DNA from: Chryseobacterium sp. SORGH_AS_0447
GTDB lineage: Bacteria; Bacteroidota; Bacteroidia; Flavobacteriales; Weeksellaceae
Length of the DNA stretch: 64,000 nucleotides
Reading direction: 5' to 3'
Assembly: GCF_030818695.1 (NCBI RefSeq)
Contig: NZ_JAUTAR010000001.1
Location: 124,001-188,000, forward strand
Shown: positions 18,376 through 27,239 of the stretch, one piece after another
How positions within the stretch are numbered: the first letter of the stretch is position 1
Layout of the letters: the number at the start of each line of letters is the position of its first letter
Notes under the pieces: generated by a model
Database searches by the model: none
What the model was told of the DNA's origin: nothing
What the model saw: only the letters and a program-made list of their open reading frames with translations
Made by a program: the position numbers and the translations under genes

Positions 18376-18972
18376 TTATTTGTTGAATAATTCCTCTGCT
18401 TTATCCCAGTTTACCACTTCGAAGAATGCTGTAACGTAGTCAGGTCTTCTGTTTTGGTAATTTAAATAGTAAGCATGCTCCCAAACGTCAAGTCCTAGAA
18501 CCGGTGTTCCTTTTACATCAGCTACCGGCATTAGTGGATTGTCTTGGTTTGGCGTCGAAGTTACTGAAACAGAACCGTCTGAATTTTTAACCAGCCAAGC
18601 CCATCCGGAACCGAATCTTGTTTTAGCAGCATCAGAAAAATCTGTCTTGAATTTTTCAAATCCTCCGTAAGTTTCGATGGCTTCTTTTACGTTTCCTACC
18701 GGCTCTTTGCTTCCGCCCGGCGTCAGGATCTCCCAGAACAAAGTATGGTTGAAGTGTCCTCCTCCGTTGTTTCTTACTGCTGGCTTATCTGTTCCGGTCT
18801 GGCAGATTTCTTCTATTGTTTTTCCTTCAAGGTCTGTTCCTTTGATGGCGTTATTTAAATTGTCAACATATGCCTGGTGATGTTTCGTATGGTGGATCTC
18901 CATCGTTTTTGCGTCGATAGTCGGTTCTAATGCATCATAAGCATATCCTAGTTGTGGTAGTTCGAATGACAT
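18376..18972 (-). CDS. Superoxide dismutase, Mn/Fe family
   Basis: Converts superoxide to oxygen and hydrogen peroxide. The 198-residue protein has the metal ligands in the usual places: His27 (MEIHHTKHH), His in [10 protein letters not shown], and the C-terminal DVWEHAYY Asp/His pair. The GGGHFNHT segment resembles manganese forms, but metal choice (Mn, Fe or cambialistic) is not certain. No signal peptide, so cytoplasmic. I start at [10 protein letters not shown] (18972); the extension to 18999 is not conserved in the family. Confidence 0.95.
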   Translation of the reverse strand: MSFELPQLGYAYDALEPTIDAKTMEIHHTKHHQAYVDNLNNAIKGTDLEGKTIEEICQTGTDKPAVRNNGGGHFNHTLFWEILTPGGSKEPVGNVKEAIETYGGFEKFKTDFSDAAKTRFGSGWAWLVKNSDGSVSVTSTPNQDNPLMPVADVKGTPVLGLDVWEHAYYLNYQNRRPDYVTAFFEVVNWDKAEELFNK

Positions 18973-18996
18973 AATTTTATTTTTAATGTTATTACT

Positions 18997-19004
18997 CAAA
19001 TTTA
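18997..19004 (-). promoter_or_regulatory. -7 element of the superoxide dismutase gene
   Basis: TAAATTTG on the minus strand, about 25 nt upstream of the ATG at 18972, matches TAnnTTTG. Confidence 0.5.
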
Positions 19005-19262
19005 GTCATAATTTGATCTACCATCAAAAAATGAAGATTACTTTAATAAATCTTTAACATTGATTTCTGATTTAGAATGAATTAAATTTTGAAGCCGGGA
19101 AGATGGGTGATGGAAGCTGGAAACTTTTGGATTCCACGCATTCGAATGTAGTTTATTGAGGTCATTAAAATAGGGATCAATAAATCAATGTAAATTAAAA
19201 TTACTCAATGCTCTTTTAATTTTTACCGTTAAAACATTTTTAAATGAGCAGGTTCTTAAAAT

Positions 19263-19292
19263 AAAAGCACGGACATAAATGCCCGTGCTTTT
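19263..19292 (-). terminator. Terminator of rho
   Basis: AAAAGCACGG/CCGTGCTTTT, a 10-bp stem with a 10-nt loop, 20 nt past the rho stop codon, with T-rich sequence following on the minus strand. Confidence 0.8.
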
Positions 19293-19311
19293 TATAACAA
19301 ATTAAATTAAT

Positions 19312-21165
19312 TTATTTATTCATAGACATCAGGAATTCCTCATTATTCAGGGTTCCTCTGATGTTTTTGCTTACGAATTCCATGGCTTCCACCGGATTCA
19401 TTTCAGAAAGATATTTTCTCAGAATCCACATTCTCTGGGAAGTCACCTCATCAAGAAGAAGATCGTCTCTACGTGTGCTGGAAGCTACCAGATCAATAGC
19501 AGGATAAATTCTTCTGTTGGCAATTTTCCGATCCAGCTGAAGCTCCATGTTTCCTGTTCCTTTAAACTCTTCAAAGATCACTTCATCCATTTTGGAACCG
19601 GTATCAATTAAAGCGGTTGCAATAATCGTCAAAGAACCGCCGCCTTCAATCTTTCTTGCTGCTCCGAAGAATCTTTTCGGCTTGTGAAGCGCATTGGCAT
19701 CTACCCCACCGGACAATACTTTTCCTGAAGCAGGAGTAACGGTATTGTATGCTCTTGCCAGCCTTGTAATCGAGTCTAACAAAATAACTACGTCATGTCC
19801 GCATTCCACCATTCTCTGGGCTTTTGCTAATACAAGATTCGCTACTTTCACATGCTTTTCAGCTGCTTCATCAAAGGTAGAGGCAATTACTTCCGCATTT
19901 ACGCTTCTTTCCATATCGGTAACCTCTTCAGGACGTTCGTCGATCAGAAGCACCATCATATATACTTCAGGATGGTTTGCCGCGATAGAGTTGGCAATAT
20001 CTTTCAGCAACATGGTTTTACCGGTTTTCGGCTGGGCGACAATCATCGCTCTCTGTCCTTTACCGATCGGTGCTACCAGGTCAACAATTCTTGTAGAAAT
20101 GGTAGAATTGTTTCCGGCCAGGTTGAATTTTTCTTCCGGGAAAAGCGGCGTCAGGTATTCAAAAGCAACACGGTCCTTAATAAAAGCAAGGTCTCTTCCG
20201 TTAACTTCCGTAGGTTTCAGCAGCGAAAAATATTTTTCCCCTTCTTTCGGAAGCCTTACAATTCCCCGTACGGTATCTCCGGTTTTCAATCCGAAGTTTC
20301 TGATTTGTGCCGTAGAAACATACACATCATCCGGAGAGGAAATGTAACTGAAATCCGACGAACGTAAGAAGCCGTAGTTATCCGGTAAAATCTCCAGAAC
20401 ACCTTCAATGCTCACCATTCCGTCGAAACTGAACTCTTTTTTCTGTTCATGCTGTTCCTCCGCCCGTTCAGAATGTTGCTGCTGTTGCTGCTTATTCTGA
20501 TGCTGGTTTTGGTTTTGATTCGGGTTCTGGTTCTGATTTTGATTTCTATGCTGGTTTCCGTTGTTATGCGGATGGTTGTTTTGTCCTTTCTGAGGTCTTG
20601 CCTGATGTTGAGGGGTATTCGGCTTTTCTTCTGCGGGAGCAGATTCCTGAGATTCTGTGTTTTTAGGAGCTTCTGTTGGTTCCTGGGTTTCAGTGCCTGT
20701 GGTATTGGCCGTTGAAACTCTCTTTCTCTTTTTCTTTGCCTGCGGGGCAGCGTTTGTTTCTTCTGTTTCTGCCGTCTGCTCTGCTTTTGGCTCTTCTGTT
20801 TTCTGTTCCTGAACAGGAGTTTCTTTTAAAGCGGTTTCTGCTTCTGTATTTTCTTCCGCTTTTGGCGCTGCTGTTTCTGTTGCAGGCTTGGCTTCCGCTT
20901 TTGCTTTCGTTACAGTCTTTTTCGGAGCCGCTTTTCGGGCAGGCGCCTTCGCAGGTTTATCTGCCGGTTTTTCCTCAGTATTTACACTGGTTTCCGTGGT
21001 GTTGAAATATTCTTTTGCCACTTTGGGATTTGAAGCCTGAAAGTCAAGAATTGCAAAGATTTTGTCATTTTCAGTGCTGTTTCTTGCCACTTTAACGCCC
21101 AAATCCTTTAGGATTTTAGTCAGTTCCGTTACGGATTTTGACCTTAACGTTTCAATGTTAAACAT
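19312..21165 (-). CDS. rho: Transcription termination factor Rho with long disordered insert
   Basis: RNA-dependent ATPase that ends transcription. The 617-residue protein has an N-terminal Rho-N helical domain (about 1-50), a low-complexity region (about 55-245), the RNA-binding OSB domain with DNYGFLRSS (260-320), the P-loop [10 protein letters not shown] (about 377-386), [13 protein letters not shown] and Walker [14 protein letters not shown]. The insert is Ala/Lys/Glu-rich, then Asn/Gln-rich at about 195-230 (N-Q dipeptides and a run of five Q). E. coli Rho has 419 residues, so the insert explains the excess. I start at [12 protein letters not shown] (21165), not 21276, because the extension overlaps the promoter. 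Confidence 0.97.
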   Translation of the reverse strand: MFNIETLRSKSVTELTKILKDLGVKVARNSTENDKIFAILDFQASNPKVAKEYFNTTETSVNTEEKPADKPAKAPARKAAPKKTVTKAKAEAKPATETAAPKAEENTEAETALKETPVQEQKTEEPKAEQTAETEETNAAPQAKKKRKRVSTANTTGTETQEPTEAPKNTESQESAPAEEKPNTPQHQARPQKGQNNHPHNNGNQHRNQNQNQNPNQNQNQHQNKQQQQQHSERAEEQHEQKKEFSFDGMVSIEGVLEILPDNYGFLRSSDFSYISSPDDVYVSTAQIRNFGLKTGDTVRGIVRLPKEGEKYFSLLKPTEVNGRDLAFIKDRVAFEYLTPLFPEEKFNLAGNNSTISTRIVDLVAPIGKGQRAMIVAQPKTGKTMLLKDIANSIAANHPEVYMMVLLIDERPEEVTDMERSVNAEVIASTFDEAAEKHVKVANLVLAKAQRMVECGHDVVILLDSITRLARAYNTVTPASGKVLSGGVDANALHKPKRFFGAARKIEGGGSLTIIATALIDTGSKMDEVIFEEFKGTGNMELQLDRKIANRRIYPAIDLVASSTRRDDLLLDEVTSQRMWILRKYLSEMNPVEAMEFVSKNIRGTLNNEEFLMSMNK

Positions 21166-21246
21166 ATTTAATGTAAAAAATGTAATTAATTGTGAATAAG
21201 AAAAGTAAGTCGGGTGACTATTGTTTTCAAGTACATTTGTATAATG

Positions 21247-21276
21247 CAAATCTACACTTATTTTTGAATTGTGCAA
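21247..21276 (-). promoter_or_regulatory. Promoter of rho
   Basis: On the minus strand TTG (21276-21274) and TAGATTTG (21254-21247) are separated by 19 nt, a good match to the Bacteroidota -33/-7 promoter. It implies a leader of about 75 nt before the rho ATG. It overlaps the divergent promoter at 21264-21293. Confidence 0.65.
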
Positions 21277-21293
21277 AATTTATATTACTTTTG
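21264..21293 (+). promoter_or_regulatory. Promoter of the DUF4293 gene
   Basis: TTG (21264-21266, within TTTTTG) and TACTTTTG (21286-21293) are spaced by 19 nt, matching the -33/-7 consensus. The ATG is 18 nt downstream of the -7 box. The -33 region lies inside the rho promoter, so the two probably compete for polymerase. Confidence 0.65.
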
Positions 21294-21311
21294 CGTAGAA
21301 TTTAATATTCA

Positions 21312-21701
21312 ATGCTACAAAGAATACAGACTATTTGGACGTTTTTAGCAGTTTTGGCTGCTGTGTTCCTGTTCGTTACAGCGCAGGATGTGATCATTTC
21401 CGATAGTATTCCCGTCATCAATATCGGATGCTTCGTCCTTGTTTTGATCGGGCTGCTGAGTGTTTTCAGCTTTAAAAACAGAAAAAGACAGATTTTGCTG
21501 AATACCGTCAGCATCATTATAAACGCTTTGTTGATTGGAATATTGGCGTACTGGCTGCTAAACTTATCCGGAGGAATCAGTTTTCCTGAGAAGGGTATTG
21601 AGCCGATTTTTTCATTGATTGCGGTGATCTGTTTGTTTATAGCAAACATTTACATTAAGAAAGATGAAAGGCTCGTAAAATCAGTAGACAGACTTCGATA
21701 A
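21312..21701 (+). CDS. DUF4293 membrane protein
   Basis: A 129-residue protein with four hydrophobic segments (about 7-25, 37-53, 60-82 and 98-114), beginning MLQRIQTIWTFLA, the conserved start of the DUF4293 family of Bacteroidota. Members are often found next to rho, as here, in divergent orientation. Function unknown. A terminator follows at 21726. Confidence 0.85.
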   Translation: MLQRIQTIWTFLAVLAAVFLFVTAQDVIISDSIPVINIGCFVLVLIGLLSVFSFKNRKRQILLNTVSIIINALLIGILAYWLLNLSGGISFPEKGIEPIFSLIAVICLFIANIYIKKDERLVKSVDRLR

Positions 21702-22019
21702 CCTTACAACGATTTTTTGAGTGAGAACAGCTTCTTTTTAAGGAGCTGTTTTTTCTTTTATGCCTGCTTCCATCTTAAATGCTATGGACGCAAAATGGGA
21801 ACTGATGTATACTGATATTGTCGGTCGCAAAGGCGCTTCTTTAGCAATTAATAGCATGGGTAAATTTATATTTTTTATTTTTTAAAATTGATATTTAAAA
21901 ACCAGCTGCTTAATACTTTGGTTATACTCCATCATATCATCTTTATTATTTTTGTAAATTGAAGAACCTGATGCAACATTTTCCGGTAAACCGCGACAGA
22001 TTATGCATAAATTTATCAT
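21702..22019. other. Intergenic region
   Basis: About 318 nt between DUF4293 and the M28 peptidase. It contains the terminator at 21726; the remainder is AT-rich with no identifiable gene or structure. Confidence 0.45.
21726..21754 (+). terminator. Terminator after the DUF4293 gene
   Basis: AACAGCT/AGCTGTT stem with an 11-nt loop followed by a T-run, 25 nt after the stop codon. Confidence 0.7.
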
Positions 22020-22940
22020 ATGAAAAAACTGACCTATCTTACCCTAAGTTTATTTTCCATTTTTACCTTTGCTCAGGAGGTTTCGCAGGAAAGAATCAAA
22101 ACCGTGCTTTCCACTTTGGCCTCCGACGAAATGAAAGGCCGTGAAATCGGCACTCAGGAAAATGAAAATGCTGCCAATTATATCGCCAAGCTCTTCAAAG
22201 AGAATAATCTGGAATATTGTACCGGGACTTCTTACCTGGTCCCTTTTGATTATAAAGGAAAAACGGCTTATAACGTTTGTGGTATCAAAAAGGGAAAAAC
22301 AAATCAATACCTGGGTTTCTCGGGACATTTCGACCATATCGGCACAAGCAATAATCCGAAGGATCATATTTACAACGGTGCAGATGATGACGCCAGCGGA
22401 ATTACAACGCTCGTAGGCATCGCGGATTATTTTAAAAATAAAAAGCCGGAATTTTCGATGGTCTTTATAGCCTTTAACGGAGAGGAAAAGGGCATGTTGG
22501 GTTCAAGAGCTATTTCAACCGATAAGAACCTGGATAACATTTACAACAACATGACGGCCCTATTTAATTTTGAAATGGTGGCTACCGAATCTGCGTTTGG
22601 AAAAAACGCTCTGTTTATGACCGGTGACGAATTTTCCGACCTTGATGAGCTGTTCAATAAAAATGCAGCAAACGGATTAAAGGTAAATCCTGATCCTTAC
22701 GCCGCCCAGCAGTTGTTTTACCGTTCGGATAATGTAAGCTTTGTAAAGAAGAAAATTATCGCGCATTCGTTTTCAACAGTTGATATGACGAAAGCCACCC
22801 ATTACCATCAGGAAAGCGATGATGTAAACGTTGTTGATTTTTCCAATCTGACGCAGATCATCAATAATTTCGGAAAAACACTTGAAAAGCTGTCTCCGAA
22901 GAATTTTGCCCCAAAGTATAATGACAAAGTAAAGTTTTAA
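22020..22940 (+). CDS. Secreted M28-family metallopeptidase
   Basis: A 306-residue zinc aminopeptidase-like enzyme, exported by a signal peptide (1-19, ending FAQE). Seen: the first zinc site GHFDHIG (His103, Asp105), bridging Asp in NGADDDASG, the catalytic/metal Glu pair in FNGEEKGMLGS, and a late THYHQESDD region that supplies the final His. All metal ligands of the M28 fold appear present. Probably periplasmic or secreted peptide degradation. Ends before a strong terminator. Confidence 0.92.
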   Translation: MKKLTYLTLSLFSIFTFAQEVSQERIKTVLSTLASDEMKGREIGTQENENAANYIAKLFKENNLEYCTGTSYLVPFDYKGKTAYNVCGIKKGKTNQYLGFSGHFDHIGTSNNPKDHIYNGADDDASGITTLVGIADYFKNKKPEFSMVFIAFNGEEKGMLGSRAISTDKNLDNIYNNMTALFNFEMVATESAFGKNALFMTGDEFSDLDELFNKNAANGLKVNPDPYAAQQLFYRSDNVSFVKKKIIAHSFSTVDMTKATHYHQESDDVNVVDFSNLTQIINNFGKTLEKLSPKNFAPKYNDKVKF

Positions 22941-22946
22941 ATACTC

Positions 22947-22968
22947 AACCGCCAATTGGCGGTTTTTT
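22947..22968 (+). terminator. Terminator after the M28 peptidase
   Basis: The perfect palindrome AACCGCCAATTGGCGGTT is followed by T, 6 nt after the stop codon. Confidence 0.85.
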
Positions 22969-23113
22969 CTTTATCTAGAGGCACACTAACACGCCTCTTC
23001 GCGAATCACGTAACAAATTCCAAAGATTTGAAACTTATTGATTAAAGTAAAACGCCATTCAAAACGTCTTATCATTTTAATTATGTAATTTTGCTATCCA
23101 ATTTTTTCATTGA

Positions 23114-24952
23114 ATGAATCAATATATTAAAATACTTAAGTTCGCAAGACCCCATCGAAAATACATTTACGGAAGTTTGTTTTTCAACCTGATGTATTCT
23201 GTATTCCAGATTGCATCTTTAGGGACCATCCTTCCGGTTTTGGGAATGCTTTTCGGCACCATCGAAGCTAAAAAATACAGCTCGCCTCCATCCTATTCAG
23301 GGGAAGTGCTGGATTTCTTCAGTTACATTAAAGAATATGCCAACTATTATGTTCAGAGCCTTGTAACACAGTATGGCGCACTTACGGTATTGGCCTGGCT
23401 GTGTGTAATTACGGCTTTTATGTTTTTACTGAGAAACCTTTTCCGTTACTTGGGATCCTTTTTACTGATCAACTATCGTGTCGGGGTCACCAAAGACCTT
23501 CGGGGAGCGATGTACAGAAAAATCCTCTCTCTTCCCGTTTCTTTCTTTACGGAAAGCAGAAAGGGGGACTTGATGTCCCGTATGTCGAATGACGTAGGAG
23601 AAGTGGAAGGAAATATTTTGGGAAGCCTTGTGGAGCTGATTAATGCTCCGTTTATGCTCATCAGTACGTTGGTAACTCTGTTTTTCCTGAGTACGGAAAT
23701 GACGCTTTTCTCCCTGTTGGTATTACCGGTAATGGGTACCATGATTGCCCTGATCGGAAAAAGCCTTAAAAAAGATTCTCATGAAGCTCAGAACGAAATG
23801 GGAAATATCTTTTCTATTGTTGATGAAACTTTAAAGTCAACGAAAGTGATCAAAATTTTCAGTGCTGAAAAGATTATGGACAGCCGTTTTATGCAGTCGA
23901 TGCAGAAATGGATCAACAGTTCCATCCGGTTGGGAAGAAAGAAAGAACTGGCTTCGCCGATGAGCGAATTCCTGGGTTCCGTGACCTTCCTGATCATTGC
24001 CTGGTACGGAGGAAAACAGATCATCGTGGATAAGAGCATTTCACCTGCCGACTTTCTGGTTTTCCTTGGAATATTCTTCCAGATTTTACCTCCGGTGAAA
24101 AGTTTATCCCAGTCGATCTCCAACGTTCAGAAAGGGGAAGCTTCCTTGGAACGGGTACTTGATATCCTTGATGCGGATGTAAAAATTGATGAAGTTCCGA
24201 ACCCTGTCAGTATTTCTACACTTAATCAATCTATCGAGTTTAATAATATCGGTTTTTATTACGATAAAGATCACACAATCCTTAAAAACTTCTCACTGAG
24301 CATTCCTAAAGGAAAAACTGTTGCTCTTGTCGGGCAAAGCGGAAGCGGGAAGACTACCATTGCAAATCTTCTGGCCAGGTTTTACGATGTTTCAGAAGGT
24401 GAAATTTTAATTGACGGTATCAATATTAAAAACTTAAGGCTGAAAGAATACCGTAAGCTGTTGGGAATGGTAACCCAGGAGTCGGTACTTTTTAATGATT
24501 CGGTGTACAATAATATTTTAATGGGTAAGCCTGATGCAACGAGAGAAGAAGTAATCGCAGCCGCAAAAATTGCTAATGCCGATCATTTTATTTCCAATCT
24601 TCCGGCAGGATATGACTCAAATATCGGTGATGACGGAGGTAAGCTTTCCGGAGGCCAGAAACAGCGGGTTTCCATTGCAAGAGCCGTCCTGAAGAATCCG
24701 CCGATCATGATCCTGGATGAAGCTACTTCTGCGCTAGATACGGAATCTGAACGGTTTGTACAGGACGCGCTGGAAAAAATGATGGAAAACAGAACTTCTC
24801 TGGTCATTGCCCACCGTCTATCTACTATCCAAAAAGCAGACTGGATTGTGGTTATGGAAAAAGGAGACATCGTGGAACAGGGAACCCATCATGATCTCAT
24901 TGCGAAAAGAGGGGTGTACCACAAGCTGGTAGAGCTGCAGAATTTCGATTAA
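23114..24952 (+). CDS. ABC exporter, fused permease and ATPase (MsbA-like)
   Basis: A 612-residue half-transporter that dimerises in the inner membrane to export lipid or another hydrophobic substrate. Residues 1-340 hold six TM helices (type IV exporter permease); residues 370-610 hold the ATPase with Walker A GQSGSGKT, Q-loop VTQESVLF, signature LSGGQKQR, Walker B IMILDEATSALD and the switch IAHRLS. The fold and motifs fit MsbA-type lipid flippases, but the substrate is not certain. The gene stands alone, ended by a bidirectional terminator. Confidence 0.93.
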   Translation: MNQYIKILKFARPHRKYIYGSLFFNLMYSVFQIASLGTILPVLGMLFGTIEAKKYSSPPSYSGEVLDFFSYIKEYANYYVQSLVTQYGALTVLAWLCVITAFMFLLRNLFRYLGSFLLINYRVGVTKDLRGAMYRKILSLPVSFFTESRKGDLMSRMSNDVGEVEGNILGSLVELINAPFMLISTLVTLFFLSTEMTLFSLLVLPVMGTMIALIGKSLKKDSHEAQNEMGNIFSIVDETLKSTKVIKIFSAEKIMDSRFMQSMQKWINSSIRLGRKKELASPMSEFLGSVTFLIIAWYGGKQIIVDKSISPADFLVFLGIFFQILPPVKSLSQSISNVQKGEASLERVLDILDADVKIDEVPNPVSISTLNQSIEFNNIGFYYDKDHTILKNFSLSIPKGKTVALVGQSGSGKTTIANLLARFYDVSEGEILIDGINIKNLRLKEYRKLLGMVTQESVLFNDSVYNNILMGKPDATREEVIAAAKIANADHFISNLPAGYDSNIGDDGGKLSGGQKQRVSIARAVLKNPPIMILDEATSALDTESERFVQDALEKMMENRTSLVIAHRLSTIQKADWIVVMEKGDIVEQGTHHDLIAKRGVYHKLVELQNFD

Positions 24953-24974
24953 AAATTTAATCTTGTTATAAAAT

Positions 24975-25008
24975 AAAAAGAGAAAGCCATTACAGCTTTC
25001 TCTTTTTT
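24975..25008. terminator. Bidirectional terminator
   Basis: AAAAAGAGAAAGC/GCTTTCTCTTTTT, a 13-bp perfect stem with a 7-nt loop between convergent genes ending at 24952 and 25025. Confidence 0.88.
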
Positions 25009-25024
25009 ATGTATTATGATAAAT

Positions 25025-26347
25025 TTACTTTTTAATCACCTTATGCGTAAACCGGACACCTCCTTCCAACGTAATATCCAATACATAGGCTCCGGCAGGG
25101 TAAGCGGTAATATCAGCTTTGGAATCAGTAGTTTCCGAAAGTTTCCTTCCGTCTGTTGAGAACACGGAGATCAGTTTTACCTTTTTCTGTCCTTTTACCG
25201 TTACATAATCTGCCGTAGGATTCGGATAAATGGAAACATCCGTCGTAGAGACATCTTTTACCGAAAGATTCTGGTTCAGGCTCTGCATATACATGGACAA
25301 TACGATCTGGCCGTCCTGGTTATAAAATACGGCAGAAGGAACCTCATATTTAATCGTATGGCTTCCGGCAGAAAGAGAAGTCACCGAAAAAGTCCGTATC
25401 GGAACGGAATCTCCCGGACACCAATTGTTCCAGCTGGTCCACCAAGACGTCGACTGTGCATAATTTCCATAAATACCGTTAGGCTGTGTATTGTACATTC
25501 TGTAAGGCTCACACGATTTCCCTCCTGGCGTAAAGGTTAGCACCTGCGTATTATCAAGGGAAACGAAATTCTGTCTTCTTACATATTCTTCACCGTTGGT
25601 ACCGGCTCCGTGCGGTGTCGAAACAATAAAAAACTTAGGGTTAGCCGCCGTTTGCATAAGATTGAAATTAACCAACCGTACGGTTTGCCCCGCAACATCC
25701 GTATTGTTATAGTTATTCAGCGGGCTGGAATCCAGCATCGGAAGAACCGTATTGAAGTTATTATTGACCGTAGGATCATTGGAAGTCACAAACGTCAACG
25801 TTCCGGCAAATACATCATTTCTGTTGGCGCATCCGGCAACCTGTGTATTGGCCGCATACGGAACGCCGAATACATCAAGCTCCACCCAGATATCATAAGC
25901 TGTTCTAAGTGCAACATTACTGAAAACAGGATATAGGTTATCCACATTATAAGTATAAGGAACCTCGGTGGGAGAAATATTTTTATTCATGAATGGCGTA
26001 ATGTACCTTCCGACTTCAAATCTCTTTACCAATGGATCGCTCATGGTATAAGAGGCCTGCCCTTTTGGGACCAAAGCAATATGCACCCCGCCGATTCTGT
26101 CGTAGTTGTCACACAATGCCCCGATAATAACATTCATCTGGATTCTGTTCTGGAAACTATTCAGCTCTGTGTCCGTCAGTTTTCTGGTGTATCTTGAGTT
26201 CGCCAGCCGGATGGTATTCGCAGGTACGGGTTGTGAAACATTAGCTGCGTAGCCGTCATAGAAGACAATCTGTGAAAAGACATTGATGCTTGTCTGGGCT
26301 TTAAAGAAAGAGGATAGAATAAGTAAAGACAGTAGAATTTTCTTCAT
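25025..26347 (-). CDS. Secreted PNGase F-like protein with T9SS sorting domain
   Basis: PNGase F of Elizabethkingia cleaves N-glycans from asparagine. This 440-residue protein matches its two-domain layout: CDNYDR (79-84) aligns with CDEWDR, so Asp83 corresponds to catalytic Asp60; FEVGRYITPF (110-119) aligns with YEIGRFITPY; EEYVRR (253-258) aligns with AEWCFR, so Glu254 corresponds to Glu206; NWCPGDSVP (308-316) aligns with GWCPGMAVP. The third essential acid, Glu118, is aspartate here (Asp152). A signal peptide (1-18) and a C-terminal type A sorting domain (about 370-440, starting VSIYPNP) predict T9SS export. Activity on N-glycans is inferred, not shown. Confidence 0.85.
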   Translation of the reverse strand: MKKILLSLLILSSFFKAQTSINVFSQIVFYDGYAANVSQPVPANTIRLANSRYTRKLTDTELNSFQNRIQMNVIIGALCDNYDRIGGVHIALVPKGQASYTMSDPLVKRFEVGRYITPFMNKNISPTEVPYTYNVDNLYPVFSNVALRTAYDIWVELDVFGVPYAANTQVAGCANRNDVFAGTLTFVTSNDPTVNNNFNTVLPMLDSSPLNNYNNTDVAGQTVRLVNFNLMQTAANPKFFIVSTPHGAGTNGEEYVRRQNFVSLDNTQVLTFTPGGKSCEPYRMYNTQPNGIYGNYAQSTSWWTSWNNWCPGDSVPIRTFSVTSLSAGSHTIKYEVPSAVFYNQDGQIVLSMYMQSLNQNLSVKDVSTTDVSIYPNPTADYVTVKGQKKVKLISVFSTDGRKLSETTDSKADITAYPAGAYVLDITLEGGVRFTHKVIKK

Positions 26348-26527
26348 TCAGCAATTTTTTATTTATTAGATTTATTTAAAAACAGACAAATTTATAAATT
26401 ACCGGTTAAATTATACCCATCATATCCAAAAAATATTTACAAACTTCATGTTATCATTAAATTTTATACAAAATCATAAATTTACAGTTAGGGTTTAGTA
26501 TTCTGTCAGACGGGTTTTAATAAATAC

Positions 26528-26558
26528 AAAAAAGAGGAAACCTTCCGATTTCCTCTTT
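26528..26558 (-). terminator. Terminator of the psd operon
   Basis: AAAGAGGAAA/TTTCCTCTTT stem with an 8-nt loop and T-rich sequence after it on the minus strand, 20 nt past the psd stop codon. Confidence 0.8.
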
Positions 26559-26578
26559 AAATTTTATCATTATTAAAT

Positions 26579-27235
26579 TTAGTCTTCTTTCATTCTGGCA
26601 ATAACATCCAGACCTCCCTTTGTGATATCTCCGATCTTACACACGATTTCCGTATCCAAAGGCAAAAATACATCCATTCTAGACCCGAATTTAATAAATC
26701 CGAACTCGTGCCCCGCTTTGGCGTCATCGCCTTCTTTACAATAGAAAACAATCCTTCTGGCCACGTATCCCGCAATCTGTCTGAAGACTACCTGATGATT
26801 GGTTAAGCTTTCTACAGCAACGGTTGTTCTTTCATTCTCTGTAGAAGATTTTTCGTGCCATGCAACCAGGTATTTTCCGGGATGATATTTTTTATAGATT
26901 ACTTTTCCTGAAACCGGATACCGGCAGATATGGACATTCAGCGGAGACATAAAGATGGAAACCTGGATGGCTTTCCCTTTGATAAATTCGTCTTCCTCAA
27001 CTTCTTTGATCATAACAACCTTTCCGTCTACCGGGGCAATCACATTTTCCTTGTGATCCAAAATATCACGGTTTGGTACTCTAAAGAACCAAAATACCAG
27101 ACTGTATACCACCAGTAAAGGCAGAATGATCACCAGCGACCACATTTCTAGAAAATAAATAGCCAGTACGCCTACGATGATAAACAGCAAGGTGGCAACG
27201 GTGATGGTTCCTTTCGATTCTCTGTGTAATTTCAT
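26579..27235 (-). CDS. psd: Phosphatidylserine decarboxylase
   Basis: Makes phosphatidylethanolamine by decarboxylating phosphatidylserine with a self-generated pyruvoyl group. The 218-residue protein is of the short type: two N-terminal TM helices, APVDGKV, VSIFMSPLNVHICR, and the cleavage site FIKFGSRMDV where the Gly-Ser bond is processed to form the pyruvoyl subunit. It is 4 nt downstream of cdsA, matching their linked roles in phospholipid synthesis. Confidence 0.94.
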   Translation of the reverse strand: MKLHRESKGTITVATLLFIIVGVLAIYFLEMWSLVIILPLLVVYSLVFWFFRVPNRDILDHKENVIAPVDGKVVMIKEVEEDEFIKGKAIQVSIFMSPLNVHICRYPVSGKVIYKKYHPGKYLVAWHEKSSTENERTTVAVESLTNHQVVFRQIAGYVARRIVFYCKEGDDAKAGHEFGFIKFGSRMDVFLPLDTEIVCKIGDITKGGLDVIARMKED

Positions 27236-27239
27236 GAGA

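Larger units (their letters stand above)
18973..19311. other. Intergenic region between sod and rho ends
   Basis: About 340 nt without a gene. It holds the likely sod -7 element near 19000 and the rho terminator near 19280. The middle (19060-19250) shows nothing I can identify. Confidence 0.5.

Noticed and set aside
19694..20347. 217-residue frame on the plus strand within rho
   Set aside because: Antisense to the conserved ATPase part of rho and only open because of codon bias.
20449..20715. Leu/Val-rich membrane-like frame opposite the Rho insert
   Set aside because: It is the complement of the CAG/AAC-rich N/Q codons. Hydrophobicity is an effect of the repeat, not a gene.
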